Assembly: GCA_017591395.1 (NCBI GenBank)
Contig: WEDG01000794.1
Location: 62,001 to 126,000 of the forward strand
Length of the DNA: 64,000 nucleotides
From: Schistocephalus solidus
Taxonomy: Eukaryota > Platyhelminthes > Cestoda > Diphyllobothriidea > Diphyllobothriidae
Reading direction: 5' to 3'
Shown: piece after piece, positions 62,501 to 64,000 of the stretch
How the letters are laid out: the number at the start of each line of letters is the position of its first letter
Numbering within the stretch: position 1 is the first letter of the stretch
Notes under the pieces: model-generated
What the model was told of the DNA's origin: nothing
Seen by the model: only the letters and a program-made list of their open reading frames with translations
Database searches by the model: none
Program-made: the position numbers and the translations under genes

Positions 62501-63044
62501 ATAACACAGTCACGGTAAAGTCAACAACAAGACTGTTTCTTTACGTTTTTGCTTCAGGGGGCTGCGAACACACAAAAACAGTACCAGCCTCGTTTATTAT
62601 TGTCATTTTATAACATCCGTTGCTAGGCAACACTTGTGCGGCAATTGAATTCATATTTCTGCTCAAGTTCTGGTGGTATGAATGCTAAAACGTAAATGTA
62701 ATAAAAACTCCCAAAACGTAGAAAAAAACAAGAGCAATTAAAGCGGTGTGAACACTTACCATGATGTCGCATTCTCCGGCACTAACTATGCGAAGGAAAC
62801 GGCCCGGATTGCAAACCGATTCAAACCTCCGCAGCCCTCGCGTTTGCGCTCCCTTCGTTCTGGCAACGTGCACCCGCCACAAGGCATTCCTGTCGCGGGC
62901 CCCAGTCGCCCAGGCAAATATTTGCGCATGCGGGTGGGTGTCCTCCTCCAGGCCGGTCGTAAAGGGTTCAGTGGTACTTCCAGGACAGATGGCCTGTTCA
63001 TAGCTGGTGCAGAGCATGATGATACCCTCATCTCGCATGCTGCC
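46053..63044 (-). CDS. PLAT/LH2-domain protein, LOXHD1-like, twelve exons, 5' end outside window
   Basis: Exons: 63044-62760, 60005-59818, 59555-59509, 59221-59017, 57958-57837, 51527-51327, 51236-51144, 47643-47266, 46991-46831, 46742-46687, 46463-46395, 46222-46053 (stop TAG). All have GT/AG borders and matching phases (about 657 residues) except one extra base in the second. Residues 1-160 show a trefoil-like pattern often found between PLAT domains: FESVCNPGRFLRI, then YFRVH ... FVVLESFARPNLFVSIL. A Ser-rich linker follows. PLAT 1 (about 295-385) reads DSDWKVQIFTSES, VVYGVDGCSG, LFRAGNVDEFK, IGPIFKIRLEV, WGVQQVAFKND. PLAT 2 (about 460-560) reads YRIKLAVLSTRE, LALFGEFGDTGRRP, then DPLTGEEYKLPAQAW. 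PLAT domains usually bind lipids or membrane proteins; LOXHD1 acts in mammalian hair cells. The role in a worm is unknown. The naming rests on domain pattern, not on alignment. Confidence 0.82.
48210..48460 (+). repeat. Dispersed repeat shared with 34.6-34.86 kb
   Basis: Second copy of the repeat described at 34610-34860. It lies in the 3.5-kb intron (47644-51143) of the PLAT gene and has no RT sequence next to it, so it can move or persist independently of element H. Confidence 0.65.
49240..49510 (+). repeat. CCCTAA-like dispersed repeat, copy 3
   Basis: The start is aaatttctggaagggtagat, then cccatgtcttaaccctaac. About 200 bases of loose CCCTAA words follow, ending aaaatttggaacaaatccac. 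The start matches copy 4 (aaatttcaaggaagggtatc) and the end matches copy 1 (ggaatttggcgcaaatccat). It lies inside a PLAT-gene intron. Confidence 0.7.
49990..50230 (+). repeat. Minisatellite, about 76-83 bp unit, three copies
   Basis: Each unit contains gtaatgcaacacaccaatt, then ga(c/t)a(c/g)...ctcgaattt and gccactagaca(c/t)gaca. The conserved aattgga/aattaga word occurs at 50041, 50124 and 50200. It lies within the PLAT-gene intron 47644-51143. Confidence 0.85.
51586..51661. repeat. (TA)n microsatellite
   Basis: 76 bases of alternating AT next to the first SINE-like unit. The bases just before it (cggtgagtgccccttacca) resemble the end of the SINE variant at 53.68 kb, which is also followed by (TA)n. 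Confidence 0.95.
51664..52542 (-). repeat. Three direct tandem copies of a tRNA-derived SINE-like unit
   Basis: Copies at 51664-51936, 51966-52239 and 52269-52542 repeat with a period of about 302 bp, joined by a conserved spacer (ttgtgatcgggaatatgatg). Read on the minus strand, each begins with a tRNA-like head: A box GTGGCTCAATGGTAGAGC and B box GCGGGTTCGAATCCCAGG, with a CTCAAAT loop whose central CAA would be a Leu anticodon. The head is followed by about 200 bases of body ending in ccacactatcatca. The anticodon and acceptor stems pair poorly, so this is a SINE head, not a working tRNA. The array sits in a PLAT-gene intron. Confidence 0.85.
52558..52650 (+). repeat. Inverted partial SINE-like unit
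   Basis: Contains only the 3' third of the unit (gcgaccgcctgcgagggctc to cactatcatca), in opposite orientation to the three copies on its left. The same spacer, in reverse complement, links it to the next full unit. This creates a large imperfect palindrome centred near 52.55 kb. Confidence 0.85.
52680..52953 (+). repeat. Full SINE-like unit, inverted relative to the left array
   Basis: Starts gagcccgtggctcaatgata, with B box gcgggttcgaatcccagg, and ends cggtgagccccacactatca. It is near-identical to the three left copies in reverse complement. The tRNA-like head is discussed there. Confidence 0.85.
52955..53480 (-). mobile_element. PLE terminal region with hammerhead-like motif
   Basis: Minus-strand text around 53065-53015 (see the ribozyme entry) is typical of PLE terminal repeats. 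A 109-codon open frame (53383-53054) ends inside the motif. It reads GYNMRHAARLTNSRPPGEAS and shows no known domain. No reverse transcriptase is attached: the left side is the SINE-like array and the right side is (TA)n. It may be a solo PLE end. Confidence 0.5.
53022..53064 (-). ncRNA. Hammerhead ribozyme-like motif 1
   Basis: The minus strand reads CTGATGA (53057-53051). A U, then GGAAGC-GAGAAG-GCTTTC follow, which can fold as a 6-bp stem II with a 6-base loop (one G-U pair). Then come GAAA and CGTC. The core boxes and their spacing match minimal type I hammerheads reported in PLEs; the extra base before stem II is unusual but tolerated there. Stem I and stem III were not proven by hand. 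Confidence 0.45.
53481..53530. repeat. (TA)n microsatellite
   Basis: 50 bases of alternating AT between the PLE terminal region and a SINE variant. Confidence 0.95.
53531..53712 (+). repeat. SINE-like variant ending in (TA)n
   Basis: tccagtctcccttgtctttg then tcggt matches the body of the 302-bp unit (ccggtctcccttgtctttgt). It is preceded by a short triplication of ccagtctcc(c/a)tt. The end, gatcggtgagcgccccatta then ccaatatata, parallels gatcggtgagccccacacta in the main unit. It lacks the tRNA-like head. Confidence 0.6.
53757..53787 (-). ncRNA. Hammerhead ribozyme-like motif 2 in the PLE I 3' region
   Basis: The minus strand reads CTGATGA (53787-53781), then a GGTT-GGTGT-AACC hairpin as possible stem II, then GAAA (53760-53757). 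TCGT just before CTGATGA can pair with ACGA about 30 bases after GAAA (stem I). The position at the 3' end of a PLE fits known PLE hammerheads. Stem III is weak by eye. Confidence 0.4.
54009..54335 (-). pseudogene. GIY-YIG endonuclease domain of PLE copy I
   Basis: Reads NVIYRIPCANCSCAYVGHTG then RRLVTRINEHK, then HAVDCDHRFNLEGTEVV and REFLEAWHFGTNSINRQVDL. The first Tyr of GIY, the CX2C pair, the YVG (for YIG), the Arg and the EH pair are all present. It would nick target DNA. It is out of frame with the RT and follows a TAA just upstream. Confidence 0.85.
54433..55455 (-). pseudogene. Reverse transcriptase of PLE copy I
   Basis: PLE-type RT blocks: ARAYGLPKIHKADAPLRIIV, GSPTYNLAKWLYKRLEHL, DECILSFDVVALFSSIPHNL (motif A), VKGTPMGSPISGLLAELVLQ (motif B), MWLRYVDDTFVVINN (catalytic YVDD), ILPFLDVTV, then the thumb (NYGSNHPAAHKRSCVRALFH). 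All catalytic aspartates are present and the frame is open for more than 330 codons. Conceptually it is an RNA-templated DNA polymerase for retrotransposition. The missing N-terminus and a break before GIY-YIG mean it is not autonomous as it stands. Confidence 0.9.
55459..55484. repeat. (TA)n microsatellite at PLE I 5' end
   Basis: 26 bases of TA. PLE copy I ends on its left and the oppositely oriented PLE copy N starts on its right. Confidence 0.95.
55505..55850 (+). mobile_element. PLE tail fragment N
   Basis: The plus strand reads CEKTEKSAFKCLREHLW (end of GIY-YIG), HALETGHKFAWDKT, then EAIHPDQWRINRHSALDALY. These are the conserved PLE C-terminal words in the expected order. Stops near 55620 and 55710 break it. 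It belongs to a different PLE lineage from copy I. Confidence 0.75.
56600..57600 (+). mobile_element. PLE fragment O (thumb and GIY-YIG)
   Basis: The plus strand from about 56690: VKRCLRAGLRKTSKGEPSIP, HALPHIKRVSEATERI, RSRIMQEKDQLDAFE. After a stop comes SGIVYQIPCRNYPRQYTSQT (GIY-YIG, with CX2C changed to CX2Y). Then KRTVRRGNPLSQ, HALEEGHDG, and EILEAWVSAADSINGHFDVS. The order matches PLE copies I and N. A C-rich 3' region follows to about 57600. The RT palm is missing. Confidence 0.8.
59818..60005 (-). pseudogene. Exon of the PLAT gene with an apparent 1-bp insertion
   Basis: The exon starts in phase 0 with GDGGGLSYFRVHRNKARGFV, continuing the frame of the previous exon. At 59940/59941 an extra T (minus strand, GTCCTTAGAA) shifts the frame. 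Without it the reading continues LESFARPNLFVSILSNGFVT and the exon ends in the phase required by the next exon (59555). With it, a TAG stop follows about 60 bases later. Either an assembly or sequencing error or a disabling allele is possible. I did not mark the whole gene as a pseudogene because every other exon is clean. Confidence 0.7.
60006..61868. other. PLAT-gene intron, left part
   Basis: Part of the 2.75-kb intron 60006-62759. The open frame at 60412-60708 (plus) has no recognisable motif. No other feature seen. Confidence 0.4.
61869..62100 (+). repeat. CCCTAA-like dispersed repeat, copy 4
   Basis: Starts aaatttcaaggaagggtatc, then acccgtattctaaccccaac. About 150 bases of loose CCTAA/CTAAC words follow, ending near gtgtaatttcaggtagcgcc. 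The start is shared with copy 3 at 49.24 kb. It lies in the intron between the first two visible PLAT-gene exons. Confidence 0.65.
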
Positions 63045-63244
63045 CTGTATGACAAGGGAAGTGGAGCTTTGGGATATGCCGGTCAAGCAACAAATCTTCC
63101 AACGTACGATGAAGGGGAAGGCCTGAATATTCATTCCATAAATTTTGATAGCAATAAAAAACTTAAGCACAAACCCAGTCAATGGATAGAAATCAGATTG
63201 GGCATGCGAATGTGAACCCCGTCGGTAATACAGGCGGCCATGTG

Positions 63245-63420
63245 CAAAAAATCAAAGGGATGTCCATTCCCGTGTCCTAAATTTGACCCTAACGCAAACC
63301 CTGTAAACTATAACGGTAACCCTCATAACCCTAACCATCCTAAGTCTGATCAGCTTAACTCTAACCACCAACAACAACAACCTGTAATACGGGGGCGTCT
63401 CTATTTCCGAGCTTTTCGAT
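63245..63420 (+). repeat. CCCTAA-like dispersed repeat, copy 5
   Basis: Starts ccattcccgtgtcctaaatt, followed by loose ccctaac words and aacaacaacaacc. The cccgtgtc(c/t)taa start matches copies 3 and 4; the cctgtaatacgggggcg end loosely matches copy 4. It lies upstream of the first visible exon of the PLAT gene. Confidence 0.6.
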
Positions 63421-64000
63421 GAACGCAGGAATGGAGGCAGGCACCTCAAAATATCTACTTTTCCCCCATGTTATATAACGTTGTATCTCCAGATATCATA
63501 CTTATTCGAAGAGTACGTGTGTGCTTTTGAAAGGCTATATATTCTTTTTTGAACTAAAATCCATGTTTTTGGTTGGCAATCGTTGCAACTTCACTAATTG
63601 TTTTAGCTAAATTAACTGGACAGAGCATTTTCTATTTGTAGACAAAATGTTTTGGTGCTCTTATAATATAAAAATTGCTATGCCTCATCGTGAATGCTGA
63701 ATGTAGACGTGAGGGTAGCAGGCTACACAATCCACCATCTCATATTTATAAACCTGCTCATAACGGCAAGCTTTTGACAACCGAAGTAAACCATCGTTTA
63801 ATAAAATTAGGATGTAAATTTCATAAAATGATCAAATGAAGATTTTTCCTTCTGAATGATGGAATTCATACAGGCCCTAAGGATATGTGGACTACTGTGT
63901 GTTACGAAAGAAGTGATATTGTGCTGAGCGTAATTTTCACAAGTGGCTACAGACATTAAAGCCAGCATGTTAGGCTGGATTAATGAAGACGAAATTGTTT
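63421..64000. other. Unassigned DNA, presumably PLAT-gene intron
   Basis: No exon recognised. The exon at 63044 begins in phase 0 after an acceptor, so the gene must continue upstream, probably beyond the window. Confidence 0.4.

Overview
The window is animal nuclear DNA, almost certainly from a flatworm and probably a diphyllobothriidean tapeworm (Spirometra/Schistocephalus/Dibothriocephalus type). Reasons: spliced genes with introns as short as 35-36 bp, long AT-rich repeat-filled introns, many decayed CR1-like retrotransposons, several Penelope-like elements (PLEs) with GIY-YIG tails, and an endonuclease-reverse transcriptase family with C2H2 fingers that I associate with these tapeworms. 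The last point is recall, not a search. No prokaryotic operon, CRISPR array or intact virus is seen.

Two host genes can be reconstructed exon by exon, both on the minus strand. (1) Splicing factor 1 (SF1/branchpoint-binding protein), 11876 to 7119: eight exons, lacking only the extreme 5' end, with U2AF-ligand motif, SPSP motif, KH-QUA2, zinc knuckle and proline-rich tail. (2) A PLAT/LH2-domain protein resembling LOXHD1, 63044 to 46053: twelve exons with consistent splice phases, 5' end beyond the window. One exon carries an apparent 1-bp insertion.

The rest is mostly mobile DNA. 12.8-27.7 kb is a pile-up of CR1-like elements in both orientations plus a PLE tail. 28.3-29.5 kb and 35.5-39.85 kb hold two copies of an APE-RT element; the longer copy ends in a C2H2 zinc-finger array. 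41.5-45.8 kb holds three PLE copies, two of which share a stop codon and flank a 287-bp (TTC)n tract, so they look like a local duplication. The 6.3-kb intron of the PLAT gene (51.5-57.8 kb) holds a tandem and inverted array of a 302-bp unit with a tRNA-derived head, (TA)n tracts, four PLE pieces and two hammerhead-ribozyme-like motifs.

Five dispersed tracts of degenerate CCCTAA/TTAGGG repeats occur at 5.5, 32.9, 49.3, 61.9 and 63.3 kb; several share flanking sequence, which suggests one repeat family. The first 5.4 kb, 5.7-7.0 kb, 29.5-34.5 kb and 39.9-41.5 kb show no gene I can defend, apart from two weak exon candidates near 31.8 and 33.5 kb.

All coordinates of splice sites and repeat edges were read by eye; element boundaries are approximate.
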